Under the pieces are notes generated by a model. It was given only the letters and a program-made list of their open reading frames with translations, did no database searches and was not told the origin of the DNA. A DNA stretch of 64,000 bases from positions 372,001 to 436,000 of the forward strand of contig JARGXX010000037.1 of assembly GCA_030374765.1 (NCBI GenBank), read 5' to 3'. The DNA is from Agarophyton chilense (lineage: Eukaryota; Rhodophyta; Florideophyceae; Gracilariales; Gracilariaceae). The position numbers were made by a program, and so were the translations under genes. The stretch's first letter is position 1. Each line of letters opens with the position of its first letter. Shown piece after piece: positions 32,578 through 43,065 of the stretch.

Positions 32578-34155
32578 TCATCGAGAACGCCCCCATGTTT
32601 CTACCACCCGTCGCGCACCCCTCAGAGTGTTCTTCTCCATTGACTTTCTTACCCATTTGGCCGTCTTTGATTTCTCGCGCATTTCTTCGAGTTGTCTTGT
32701 AAGAGAAACGCTAGCCACTAAAGCATCCACCGACTTTCGGGACCTTTGTGTATCGAACACCAACTCATTCGGATGGTGAAGCTTAACATACTCCTTCATT
32801 TCCTTCAGCATTTTGCGCACGCTGTTGATCCATGCCCGGTGCAATCGTGAAACATACCCCTCACCCATGCAGACATCCTTCTCTAATCTTCTTAGGTACA
32901 AAAGGGTGATGTTTTCCACATCAATAATATATCCCACTGGAGACATCTTTTGCAATGTTGCTGTACACCAGAGCAAACAATTCGCGAATTCCCTGTATGC
33001 CTGACAGTGTCGATAGAACTTGTCGTCCTGGGGGACACCATCTACAGTGGATACCAGTGGACCAAACTCATGCTGCACAGACACGAGAAGCATTCGCAAC
33101 GCAGCTTCCATATCATTTCTTGGCCTAGTCCTGCTAGAAGCTGTTTCGATCATTTTCGCCATTTCTTCATATGTGCCTTGGGTGTACCCGCTAACAGTGG
33201 GCAACACTCCTCCTAGCTCTTTCGAAAGCAATATGAACTCAGTCAAGCCGCTGTGCATTAACTGATAGAAATCGCCAATGGGATGAGAATCCTTTCGCAA
33301 AACTCTTTTTGCTCTGCGGTATCCGAGAGGCGTAGAGCCCTGAGCGTAGTTCCACCGTAGGCCAGCTGGATGTTCTTTTTCCACGTACTTGACTAGCACA
33401 TCCATAACTGCATTCAATGCTTCTGCAAAGTCGCTGTGTACTGGATTACAACCAAGATCAATGTAACGCGATAAGATGTCCTCCGCCAAAGTGTTCACTA
33501 CAACCTTGTAGTCCTTCACATGTTTGAGAGGAGTAGGAGCAACAACCCAACCTAAAGCTGCCGAGGCGTCTGCTAAGGCCATAGTGTGATTATGCAGAGG
33601 ACTACGAATATTGATATCGTATTTTAGCTCAGCGGCATCAGCGCTCTTCTCTGTGAGATCTTCACATTCTGCTTTGAGTACTTCTGGATTAGATGGTTTC
33701 GCCATCTTGGAAGCCCTGGTTATAAGCTCTCCTTCAGCCTTGATACTAGCTCCAAAAAGGGTTGTCTGTTCATATATAGTTTCACAAGGCGGTCCAAACT
33801 CTTTGCCAAGAAGACTGATTTGCTGGGCTGCCTTCTTTAGTTGCTCAATTGAAGGAGCCAATACTTTGAGGAAAAGCTTTCCGGGATCATAGTCAATAAC
33901 CTTGGCTTGAATATGTGAGCGTCCGGTAGTCACAACTTTTGGGAGAGACTCTGCAAGATTTTCAACTCGAACCAGACTAGCTTCAACGGCGTTGTTGGTG
34001 GCACGTTCATTTTTGAAAGAACGGACCTGAAGGGGTGGTAAAGACTTCCCTTTGAGCTTGCTTCTAACTGTAAATTCCTCTAACGAACGAATTTTGTGCT
34101 CCAAGACTTCAAGGGCGCCCTCTGGATCGGCTAATGCAGCCATAAGAGCTTCCAA
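32578..34155 (-). CDS. adenylyl cyclase-associated protein (CAP) N-terminal-domain protein
   Basis: A 525-residue intronless protein. Residues 184-231 (SPLHNHTMALADASAALGWV) match the helical-folded domain of CAP/Srv2 proteins, which recycle actin monomers with cofilin. The segment KYVEKEHPAGLRWN near 265-280 matches the CAP 'yh-tGl-Wn' signature. The Pro-rich linker and the C-terminal beta-helix actin-binding (CARP) domain of standard CAP are not visible. Instead about 240 Lys/Arg/Glu-rich residues follow, ending in a basic tail. It is convergent with the light-harvesting gene (225 bases between stops). It may be a divergent CAP or another protein with a CAP_N fold; the function is inferred. 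Confidence 0.65.
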   Translation of the reverse strand: MEALMAALADPEGALEVLEHKIRSLEEFTVRSKLKGKSLPPLQVRSFKNERATNNAVEASLVRVENLAESLPKVVTTGRSHIQAKVIDYDPGKLFLKVLAPSIEQLKKAAQQISLLGKEFGPPCETIYEQTTLFGASIKAEGELITRASKMAKPSNPEVLKAECEDLTEKSADAAELKYDINIRSPLHNHTMALADASAALGWVVAPTPLKHVKDYKVVVNTLAEDILSRYIDLGCNPVHSDFAEALNAVMDVLVKYVEKEHPAGLRWNYAQGSTPLGYRRAKRVLRKDSHPIGDFYQLMHSGLTEFILLSKELGGVLPTVSGYTQGTYEEMAKMIETASSRTRPRNDMEAALRMLLVSVQHEFGPLVSTVDGVPQDDKFYRHCQAYREFANCLLWCTATLQKMSPVGYIIDVENITLLYLRRLEKDVCMGEGYVSRLHRAWINSVRKMLKEMKEYVKLHHPNELVFDTQRSRKSVDALVASVSLTRQLEEMREKSKTAKWVRKSMEKNTLRGARRVVETWGRSR

Positions 34156-35569
34156 ATAACGAGCTAAGAGTCAAATATTAAAGATGACTCTTGGTTCTCT
34201 GTTGTCTTTGGAAGCAGTCAGTGAGGATTGCAATCGCAAGGTGTAGTATGTACGTATAGAAAGACGACTCCAAGAAAATGCAACTAAAGGCACATCACAA
34301 CATGGATGCCGCTCCGCCAACTACGAGGCCCTCAACTCTATCTATGAACCATGCTGTTCCCCTAATAGATAGTGAGTAGGGAGCAGGGAGCTTCAGACCG
34401 CCTACAGTTCACATGCAAGGTGTGGACGTCGTGTCTCCATTGCCAATTAACCGGCAAAACCTTTGGGTGCTTGTCCCGATTTGGCTACCAAGCAAGCTTA
34501 CCACGTGTACAGCGGACACTCAGAAAGCTATCGTTCGCACATGGACACCAATAATAAATTGAAATCATCTGCGAACGGGTTTTCTGTGAGAAACGCTACG
34601 AGAAGCGTTGTGCGAGAAAGCCGTATCCAAACAAAAGATCCAAACAAAAGCGAAATTCCGCAAACCTTTTGAGTCGTCGGAACATGTGGTTCTACGCGAG
34701 GAATGCTCGCTTCGTTGTTGTCTGATCATCTACGAGAAGAACGCTACTTCCATCATGCTCGTAGAAAATCATTTGCTTTCAAAACTAGCCTTGTCTAAGT
34801 CGTCGGCCTTCGTGCTTCGAGCAATTTGATATTGTCCGAACAACTCTGTATCCAATGGAATGCTTGTTGGCAAAAAGATTACATATTCTAAGCCGTAGAT
34901 AAAGGGTTGTCTTTCGCGTAACAGAGCCTGCGTAATGGTTACTGTCGCGCTGTCTCGTCCCAATAAACCGTCGTGGCGATTTGCACCTACAAACCCCTCC
35001 CACAAGGCCACAGTGTGGCGGCCACACATTCAACAGTCTTTATCCTGCGCCCACAAAAACGCTATATGCATGATTGTGAAACTTTACCTTCCAATCGAAG
35101 GGGGAGATCCGTTGCACTATCTAGTAGTAACTATGGTGTGTTTGATATGCACTTGCTTTTCGCCTACTGCAGACCCGGCCAGCTCTTCAAAAAAATTCTT
35201 GCCCTGAAATCAGGGTGGTTATAAAAACCACAGCGCATTGCAATGCATCAAAGAATGCCATTGGATGCCGTGTGCATGGCTTGGTCTTGCACGGGCCAAC
35301 CGATGCAATGCGTACTTCGACGTGAGACCGCTCAACTGCGGCGGCAGCAACATTTTCTCTTACAACTAAGGAGAAAGTGGTTGTGGGCATGAGATCATGA
35401 TGAAGTTACGCAAAGCGTGAGCAATTCAGGAGTATTAAAGGTTAGCTATCGGAACCACCGTGTAGTTTATCACCGAATTTTGAATCCGATTCTTCTGCTA
35501 AAAGTCAAAAGCAAAACATAGACATTGACTAGCCTGACTATCTCAACTCTCTGTCAAGCCAATATTAAA
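34156..35569. other. intergenic region, no gene recognised
   Basis: This is the shared upstream region of the CAP-like gene (left) and the alternative oxidase gene (right), which are divergent. Only small, motif-free frames occur. A 13-base unit ATCCAAACAAAAG is repeated directly at about 34626-34652. Confidence 0.5.
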
Positions 35570-36807
35570 ATGGCTTCTGGTTACTCGTTGGTAAACGCCT
35601 TCAAGCACTTCCCTCGAGCGCTCATGCATGTTGAACATGGAGGAAGTCAATCTATTCCATTTGCCATTAGGAAGTTCCGTCTCGGTAACGGATCAACTGT
35701 CCAGAGCTTCCGTTCTCTTACTTTCAAACCACGAGCTGGCCAGAGTATATCGAGTCTGCACAGAAGCATGGAAAAGTCTTTCATCCCACCTATACTTTCA
35801 CATCAGCTATGCACTAAGTTGCATGCCGGGGTGTCTTCCGGTCAGAACGGCGACGGTGCAATCAAAACTCGTTACGATTGGATTGACAAAGTAAGTGCCC
35901 AACATGTTCACTTCGAAGAAAAATATATTCCGAAATGCTTACCTACATGTTCCCACTATTGTAGGAAGCCACAGAGTTGATCGGGAAGGCTTACAAGCGA
36001 CACAAAGCATTGGCAGACAAATCAGAATCATTCCCTCCGAGCTTGTCGGTGCAAGACCTTGAAAGAATTGGTACTCCAGTTCATTACGCACCGAAGGACT
36101 TCGTAGATCGCGTCGCGCTTAATGCAATGAAGATCCTTCGCGTGTTTGTCCACGCGTTCTTTCGAGAAAAGTATGACCATCATGCTGTTTGCTTGGAAAC
36201 CGTTGCTGCGATTCCTGGTCTTGTTGGGAGTTTTCACCGCCACCTTCGCTCTCTTCGGAGGATGAAGCGCGACCATGGATGTAGGTTTTATTTCACTCTT
36301 GTTCGCTAGAGTTCAAATATAAGCATTCTAACGTTTATCCAACTTCGATTAGGGATTTCGGTCATGCAAGAAGAAGCTGAAAACGAAAGAATGCATCTTT
36401 TGATTTTCATGAAGATCACCCACCCTTCCGCACTCGAGCGGGGATTGGTTATATTGGCACAAGGGTTATATCTCACCTTCTATTCGGGGTTGTATCTCTT
36501 CATGCCACGTGCTGCACATCGTCTCACAGGATATTTAGAGGAGGAAGCTCATCGGGCTTACACAGAATATCTAGAATGCATTGACAATGGAAAACTGAAG
36601 AACAAACCGGCTCCAGAGATCGCAAAGAACTACTATCATCTGCCCAAGAACGCTACCATGCGTGATGTGATTCTTCATGTTCGAGCTGATGAGGCAATGC
36701 ATCGTGACGTGAACCATCACTTTGGAAATAAGTATAGAGATGGAGATACAGACTCTCCCACGCATGCGATTGGTTTAGAGCACGAGGACGTTGGAAAGCG
36801 CTTTTAG
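35570..36807 (+). CDS. AOX: mitochondrial alternative oxidase, three exons
   Basis: Exons are 35570-35890, 35965-36280 and 36353-36807; introns of 74 and 72 bases have GT-AG ends. The joined frame gives 363 residues with phase-consistent junctions; the second junction restores a Trp. This di-iron ubiquinol oxidase bypasses complexes III and IV at the inner mitochondrial membrane. Iron-binding motifs are complete: LET at 184-186, NERMHL at 223-228, LEEEAH at 274-279 and RADEAMH at 323-329. The first 60 residues are basic and Ser-rich, as expected of a mitochondrial presequence. ATG 35570 is chosen as the first in-frame ATG. It may help relieve over-reduction of the respiratory chain under stress. 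Confidence 0.95.
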
Positions 36808-38823
36808 CTGAAATACCGCTCGCTCCAGTATGTTCACTATCATGAAGAGTATAAGATTTTGAAGACCAGTAGTGATCTCGGCTTGGAATGAAGCAGTGAT
36901 ATAATAAAAGCCGAATCTTTCCAAGTGGATAGCCCCCGTAAAGCGATGACCGGGGTTTGCACAGTTTGCTCACGATGTAATGTGACGGGATCTGCGTATC
37001 ATAAATATTTTACTCCAAAGTTGCACTTGACCAGCAGAACAGCAAAAGGGTCGAAACAGGAGATTAGTGTACCTTCGCAGAGTGACATCGGTCACAGCCT
37101 TAAACTGTTTCTCTTCCCGGGAATATTGAAAAGTGAGCTAGTCAACAAATTAAAGAGCAGTGAGGAGATGCAAACTTTGTAAGGGCTGTTCTCGTGACTC
37201 AATGCTCTGTCTGCAGGTGAGGAACGTGGTAGTGAGCCTGGCTCACGTATTTCTCTGGTTTCTTTTTTACTAACTACAGCCTCACGGCTTCAGCTAAGAA
37301 ATTGTCAGTGTGTATATACAAATGAAGTTGAACCTGAGTTTCTTATCGTGGATGCCTGTAACTTCACCCATACCATTAACAGAATCACTAGCTAGGAATT
37401 GGCAAAAACGAGCAGCGTTAAGGATAAATATTTGATTCTGAAGTAGTCCGAGAAGCTCCTTTCTTGCGCTTTGAACGAGGGCTTCTTCATGCTGAATTCA
37501 GACAAATTTGATTGTTTGCGCACACTGCGTTGACAACGAGGCTGAAGTCCGAGACTTTCTTACGAGTAATATCTTTCATGTGATTCTCGTACGTTCCGTT
37601 GCTACATACCATACCGCAGGGAGGACGAGTGCAATCAAGGATGCAGTTCCTACAAGGAATGTATAGTCGACATGATTTTTCATTGCAAATGAAGATAAAG
37701 CAGGTTCATGTGAGTGCTCCGGCTCCCATTGCGTACGAACAATAGGGATAATTAATCGCTCAAAGGCAGTTTCGACAGTCATCAAATGTATGATGGACGT
37801 GACATTGTATAAAAACACGCTGACAGGTGCATTCTGTTGGTCAAGGGCTCTACTCTGGGAGCTGGATCAAACAGCACTACCGCCACAGCGTCGGTCCCGT
37901 GAGTTATAACTCTTGTCAGTAAGAACCGAAAGAGTTGACGAACATGAATGCGAAGTGCTTCCTGACTTTGCGAGGGCGTATTTGCAAATGTGGGTCGGTG
38001 CGTGTGCTGCTCGCAATGTACAGAAGTTTGTGCAGCAATTCGTCTCTCATGAAAAGCTTACCAAGCAATCATATTGCCACGAGGAATTCGCAGAATCGCG
38101 TAATGCCCAAGCTTGCCAGACCAGACAGCCAGTCGAGGTGTCTAACGTAACTTATCGCTCAGCAAGCCTGATGTATGCTTGTGCATGCCGGCGGGCGTAT
38201 TGGTCACGTGCTTTCATTATCCTTAAGACAGTGCAAAAAGGTTGTAAGCAGAGCGTGTCATTTGTGCTGTCAAACTCGAATGTCGACGTTGGTGAAATGC
38301 CATAGGGCGCGCCCAGAGCGGAAGCGTGTACCGGTCGAAAGTATCGCTGCACGACATTCTGTAGTAGATACTGCAACTGCACCCTTTGAAACAGAACGGG
38401 CTACGCGGGGTCTCGACTGCGCACTGCTGCGCAGTGCCCCCGAAGCTCACTTCTTTATCACTTGGGTCTAGGACAGATACCGCGCGAACCGAGAACCATT
38501 GCGCGAATCGAGAACCGCCGCAAGTCGATGCGACCCGGTGACCATCAAAGTTACGCGGTACAAGCAGCTTGCTGTCAAAGATGAGGCATTCCGCAGCACG
38601 CAGAGGAACGGGCGAGCAGTGGAGGCATGGCACCCCCCCTCTCATGACCTGCTCATGACAACGGACCTAACACGAACGAGATCCAACCCACAGCATGCAG
38701 TTATTTTCTTAGATATTCTGTCACAGCTCCTCAGGACATATCCATCCCTTTTCCGCGGGCCTCGCCGCGGCATTTGCTGTTTAGGGTTGGGGTGGCAGCT
38801 AGCCAATGACGGACGGTTTCCCG
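36808..38823. other. intergenic region, no gene supported
   Basis: Frames of up to 140 codons exist on both strands but show no recognisable motif. One (37818-37576, minus) has a possible membrane segment YTFLVGTASLIALVLPAVWYV but no start codon or upstream exon that I can support. Confidence 0.45.
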
Positions 38824-38824
38824 C

Positions 38825-39148
38825 AAACGTGTTTGTCATCAAGTGGACCTCCTCCCAACATCCTTCCCCTCGAATCGAACCAACTAAACTGCTCGCACAC
38901 CGCGCACACCAGCTCGCACTCAAGCTTGGTTGTCAACCTGACGCCCTTTCCATCCCCGACCTATATCTCTTCTTTTTCGCGACCCCAAACGTGTTTGTCG
39001 CCGAGTGGACCTCCTCCCAACATCCTTCCCCTCGAATCGAGCCAACTAATCTGCTCGCACACCGCGCACACCAGCTCGCACTCAAGCTTGGTTATCAACC
39101 TGACGCGCTTTCCACCCCGACCTACATCTCTTCTTTTTCGCGACTCAC
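38825..39148 (+). repeat. 162-base tandem duplication upstream of the bHLH gene
   Basis: Two adjacent units (starting near 38825 and 38987, both with AAACGTGTTTGTC and the GTGGACCTCC stretch) are about 93% identical. They lie 180-500 bases upstream of the bHLH start codon, so they probably sit in its promoter. Confidence 0.85.
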
Positions 39149-39328
39149 GTCGCGCTTTCCACCCGCGGGCCTTTTTATAGCCATCTTCATAGCGCTTCTG
39201 CGCGTTGTGCGGTCGCTTGTCACGTCGCGGAACGCTCATTTGTTTCTCACGGACACTGGGCTTCGGTGTGCGTTGTTTTTCTTCGCTGTTGTTATCTCAG
39301 CTCGTGTTGTTGCCCGGTCGTTATCACG

Positions 39329-40480
39329 ATGCTGCCGTCACCATTATCAGACCGGAAGCGCGCTCGCACATCCGCATTGGAAAAGGAAGAGTTGAGTTTT
39401 TCTGACGTCGATGCTACGCGCGTGGACGACTGTCCGACGCGTCCGCCACAAGCCGAGCGCAAGCGTGAGTTGGAACGAAACCGTCGCAATCTTGTTAATA
39501 TTCGCTTCGTAGAGCTTGAAAAAGAGCTCATCCGCTCGGGCCCTCGCGCCACAGATCATTCAGAACGGGGGTCTGCGTCGTCTTCCGAGTTTGTTGCCAA
39601 AGGCAAACGAATAGATAAGGAGGCTGTGCTAAAAGAAGCTGCCCAGCGTATTGCAGCCTTGCGAAAAGAAGTCGAATCGCAGGCTTCACGTATCGCCAGC
39701 ATGACTGACGAGATTTCCCATCTTCGTGCGGAAAAACTGGAACTTCGTACCGACAAAAGTTATTTGCGGAACGAATTGGAGAACGCTCGCAACGAAACGA
39801 AGCGTTTGCGGGCTGATAATATCGGCCTGTGGCAAGCGTTGAGGAAACAATCAGTCGTCAAGAACTATTTAGCCCCGGACTTGGCTAAGATACCTGTCGA
39901 CTTGTTTACCCGTAAGCAACAAAGTATGGCATCGTCCATAACACCCTCAGCAAGCAATGCTCCTTTTTTGCAGGGAATTCAACAAACCCAGCCGCCCCAA
40001 TCAGCGCTTCCTTCGGCTTCACAACCTCAGCAAGCCATATATCCCAGTTCGAGCATCAGTGCAACACGACCGCGACCCCCAGCACCCGACTCTTCCCATG
40101 AAACCAATCCGCCCATGCTGCGAGGTGAAGCCATTCTCATGCACCAGACTTCTGAAGAGCTAAGTGATCTTTTCGCCACTTATATCCCGGGTGTTAGTGT
40201 TTTGACTTCCGCTGATAGGGCACCCGTTCCCAATCTTGGACCTCTTCCGGACTTGTCTCAATCAACTTCTCTTCCGGTTTCTCATCTTCAGAACCCACAA
40301 CTTCAGTTGACCCAGCTTATGTCATCCACTCAATCGAACCAGAATCACTCCATTGTTTCACCCTCTATTAAGGACCAGCACTCTATGCAAGCAAATAACT
40401 CAAACTCTCCGGATATTAGCAGTTCGGGAAGGGAAAAGTCCAATGAAGATCCGTTGTCAGACATTGCATTTTGTGTTTGA
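39329..40480 (+). CDS. basic helix-loop-helix transcription factor, ILR3-like
   Basis: A 383-residue nuclear protein. A basic region (AERKRELERNRR, 42-53) and helix 1 (to about 68) are followed by a long loop. Helix 2 then begins at KRIDKEAVLKEAAQRIAALR (93-112) and runs into a leucine-zipper-like coiled coil to about 172. The order, and the K-R-I-D-K-E and LRAEKLELR-type phrases, resemble plant subgroup IVc bHLH factors (ILR3 family), which regulate iron responses. That role here is only a family-based guess. The C-terminal 190 residues are Gln/Pro/Ser-rich, as in activation domains. ATG 39329 is the first in frame after the upstream tandem repeat. Confidence 0.85.
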   Translation: MLPSPLSDRKRARTSALEKEELSFSDVDATRVDDCPTRPPQAERKRELERNRRNLVNIRFVELEKELIRSGPRATDHSERGSASSSEFVAKGKRIDKEAVLKEAAQRIAALRKEVESQASRIASMTDEISHLRAEKLELRTDKSYLRNELENARNETKRLRADNIGLWQALRKQSVVKNYLAPDLAKIPVDLFTRKQQSMASSITPSASNAPFLQGIQQTQPPQSALPSASQPQQAIYPSSSISATRPRPPAPDSSHETNPPMLRGEAILMHQTSEELSDLFATYIPGVSVLTSADRAPVPNLGPLPDLSQSTSLPVSHLQNPQLQLTQLMSSTQSNQNHSIVSPSIKDQHSMQANNSNSPDISSSGREKSNEDPLSDIAFCV

Positions 40481-41565
40481 CAAGGGTCATTGTTTTGTAC
40501 TCCTACAAATTATAATGTTATGTATGGAATCGTTGCAAACTGTTATTAGCTCTCGACCTTTCCCATGTGGGTAGACTGACAAGGCCCTTTTTTCAAGACT
40601 TTTGGCCGTCTACTTCTGCGTCATATCGTGTATCTATTTGTCGTCTTTATGAAGTCAAACTCTCATCGCTACTCAATTGAATCATTGTAGATATCTGTTG
40701 ACTAAGACGTTCTACTGCAATTCGGGGATAATCTTAACTGGTGTTCTATGTAATGTGCGAAGTATTTTTCGATACTATTCTAATATGGAAGATGCTTTGG
40801 AAGTAGTTCTTGGGCAGTGCCTCATTTTCATGCAAGATGTCAAGAACTTCGAAGACTAAGAAGCTCGCGATCGATGTGTTAGTGATTTGGTACCCGGCCT
40901 TTGCGCTGTTGTGCTCCTCATAGAAGAGAACTGGATAGGCATTGGCATCCTCGATACTCGGGCACGCATGCGGCATTGTGATCTTCATGGTTTTTAAAGG
41001 AACTGCAGTTTGATAGATGAGAGATGTCCTGCGTTTTTTTCTGGGTGTTGCATTGGTTGGACAGAGCTGAACAATGTTAGCGTGGAAGGATCAACAGGTG
41101 CAGGGTTATGCCCATGCCTCGTGGGAGATTCCTGGCTGTGGCCACACAAGAACTATGGAGAATATCTGATGTTGAAGTTTTGCGTCACCCAGTCGAGTGT
41201 TTGCACGAGCGAAAAAATGCCGACCAATCGTACCCTGTTCATGAACAAGGATGAAATAGATATATTCTGCTCATTTTTGCGTGCTTGAGAACAATTGATC
41301 TGTTTTTCAGTTCATAATAAGTTCTCACATAGATCATGGTCTTGCTCGAAAAGAGACCCGAGGATAACGCAAATGTGACTGATCTACACACACTGGAGCA
41401 TTCTTTCGAAACAGGAATTAGATTACAATTCCATTCGTTGTGCGACGAACGAATCTTTTACTGTGGTCTGAAACGGAAATTTGTTGCCTTCCGCGGACTT
41501 TTCTATTGTAAATAATCTTTCTATCTACTTGTGGAGCACTTTCGCGACACCGGATTAGCATGATT
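40481..41565. other. intergenic region, no gene recognised
   Basis: This holds the 3' flank shared by the convergent bHLH and 499-residue genes. Small frames such as 41010-41288 have no supporting motif. Confidence 0.45.
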
Positions 41566-43065
41566 TCATTTCAACATGGACTTCGGCAGAGAATTGACTG
41601 CAGAGATCGTTCCGTTCAACAAAGCTTCAAAATGACGAACTAGAGACTCCAGCACCAAAGATGATGAAGTCAACAATTCCTCAAAATCCTTTGCTGTTCT
41701 ATGAAACTCTACTGGTGATTCTAAATCTATCCAACGCTTCCTCGCTCCAATGTTGTCCTTTAGATACTGTACAATGTCGGACGCATCTCTACGTAAGGAG
41801 GAGAAGAAGACATACTCGACTTCATCGACCATGCTTCTTTCAACGACTTTTTCGACGCGAAATGCGGTGGTATTGTTCGTATGATTGATTGCAATTGTGT
41901 CGCCGTGTTGCGACCCCATTTCCATCCATCCTGGTTCCGTTTCCTTCCTGATCAAACCCTTAGCTGATGTGCAAGATGAAACGATTCCTGACATAGAGTC
42001 AAACAGCATATCTCGCTTTCTACATATTGTGTCCACTAGCACTTGAAAACAGTGAATACGAAGACGTTGAAGCATGTAAGCCCGAATACACGCTTGCATG
42101 GTTCTGATGTATGCGTCCTGCCTTTGTAGGTTCTCCGACAACAGATACGCTTGAACTTCACCAGCTAAATCTTTGAAAGCATCTTCGTACACATCTTCAA
42201 GTTTTCTCTTGACGCAAGTTGCTGCTCGAGAACGAATATCTCGTAAAAGCGTATTCATCGACATGTGTGTCATCTCCAAATAACTTCCGTCGTTGACGCT
42301 CAGAGATGTTAGAAAAGCGGTGGATCGGGCAAGCAGAATTTCACAGTTCGTTTGTTGAGCGCATATCTTACCATAAGAGCGAAGAACAGAAATCAGTCTC
42401 GGGGGTATTTGTGCGGTATCTCCCTGATTAACTTCGACATACCTTTGAGCGACATCTGATGCATAATCCGCTATGCGCTCGACATATTTCTGCTCTGTCT
42501 CATGATAGTTAACTAGATTAGTATCCAGAGATACAGATCCAATGTCCCGGCATGTCAGGCGTCTTAGTATTCTGATTTTGGATTGGTAACGAGAAACCAC
42601 TTGGTTGAACTGTGGCTGTTGTTTCCCGGTGATGCGACTAAACGAATGTGTTTTTTTAGATGCCTTCTCCTCCAAAAGTCGCTGGAGAATGGCTCTTTGA
42701 CCTTTTAAAAGATCCAGTCTCTTATGAGCGGAGTTTACACGTTGATCGTACTGCTTCTTCAAATCGCTTGAGTAATACACATTACTAGTGGCTGTAGATG
42801 CCTGTAACAATAGCGCAAAGGGAAACACCGATTTCTTTTTCCAGGTTTCGAAATCATCGGCACCTTTTTCTTCGAGAACAGACGAAACAGTAAATGAATC
42901 TCGTATAGCTTCAAACAGGGGACTAGCATCGGGGTATTGCCCCATTGCTTCCAAGGAATTTGGATAGGTAATTTTGAAACCGAGGTTTGCAAATATATTT
43001 GCAATAGGTGTGTTGTTTGGCCTTGAAGTCGAAGAATTTCGTGAAGTCCTTGAAGATGACGACAT
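41566..43065 (-). CDS. hypothetical protein, helical, 499 residues
   Basis: An intact intronless frame with an ATG start (MSSSSRTSRN) and a Ser-rich N-terminus. The middle (residues about 105-180) is Lys/Arg/Glu/Gln-rich and probably coiled-coil. The rest is mostly helical, with regularly spaced Leu/Ile/Arg. The N-terminal phrase ANLGFKITYP, followed by an SVLEEKGADDFETW stretch, vaguely recalls augmin/HAUS3-type spindle proteins, but I cannot support that assignment. Its length and clean frame next to other host genes make it a likely real gene. Confidence 0.75.
   Translation of the reverse strand: MSSSSRTSRNSSTSRPNNTPIANIFANLGFKITYPNSLEAMGQYPDASPLFEAIRDSFTVSSVLEEKGADDFETWKKKSVFPFALLLQASTATSNVYYSSDLKKQYDQRVNSAHKRLDLLKGQRAILQRLLEEKASKKTHSFSRITGKQQPQFNQVVSRYQSKIRILRRLTCRDIGSVSLDTNLVNYHETEQKYVERIADYASDVAQRYVEVNQGDTAQIPPRLISVLRSYGKICAQQTNCEILLARSTAFLTSLSVNDGSYLEMTHMSMNTLLRDIRSRAATCVKRKLEDVYEDAFKDLAGEVQAYLLSENLQRQDAYIRTMQACIRAYMLQRLRIHCFQVLVDTICRKRDMLFDSMSGIVSSCTSAKGLIRKETEPGWMEMGSQHGDTIAINHTNNTTAFRVEKVVERSMVDEVEYVFFSSLRRDASDIVQYLKDNIGARKRWIDLESPVEFHRTAKDFEELLTSSSLVLESLVRHFEALLNGTISAVNSLPKSMLK

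Noticed and set aside
37576-37818. Small membrane protein gene on the minus strand
   Set aside because: It has one plausible membrane segment but no ATG, a stop just upstream and no supporting exon.
38223-38645. 140-codon minus-strand ORF upstream of the bHLH gene
   Set aside because: No motif is present, composition fits a chance frame in GC-rich promoter DNA, and it overlaps an equally plausible frame on the other strand.
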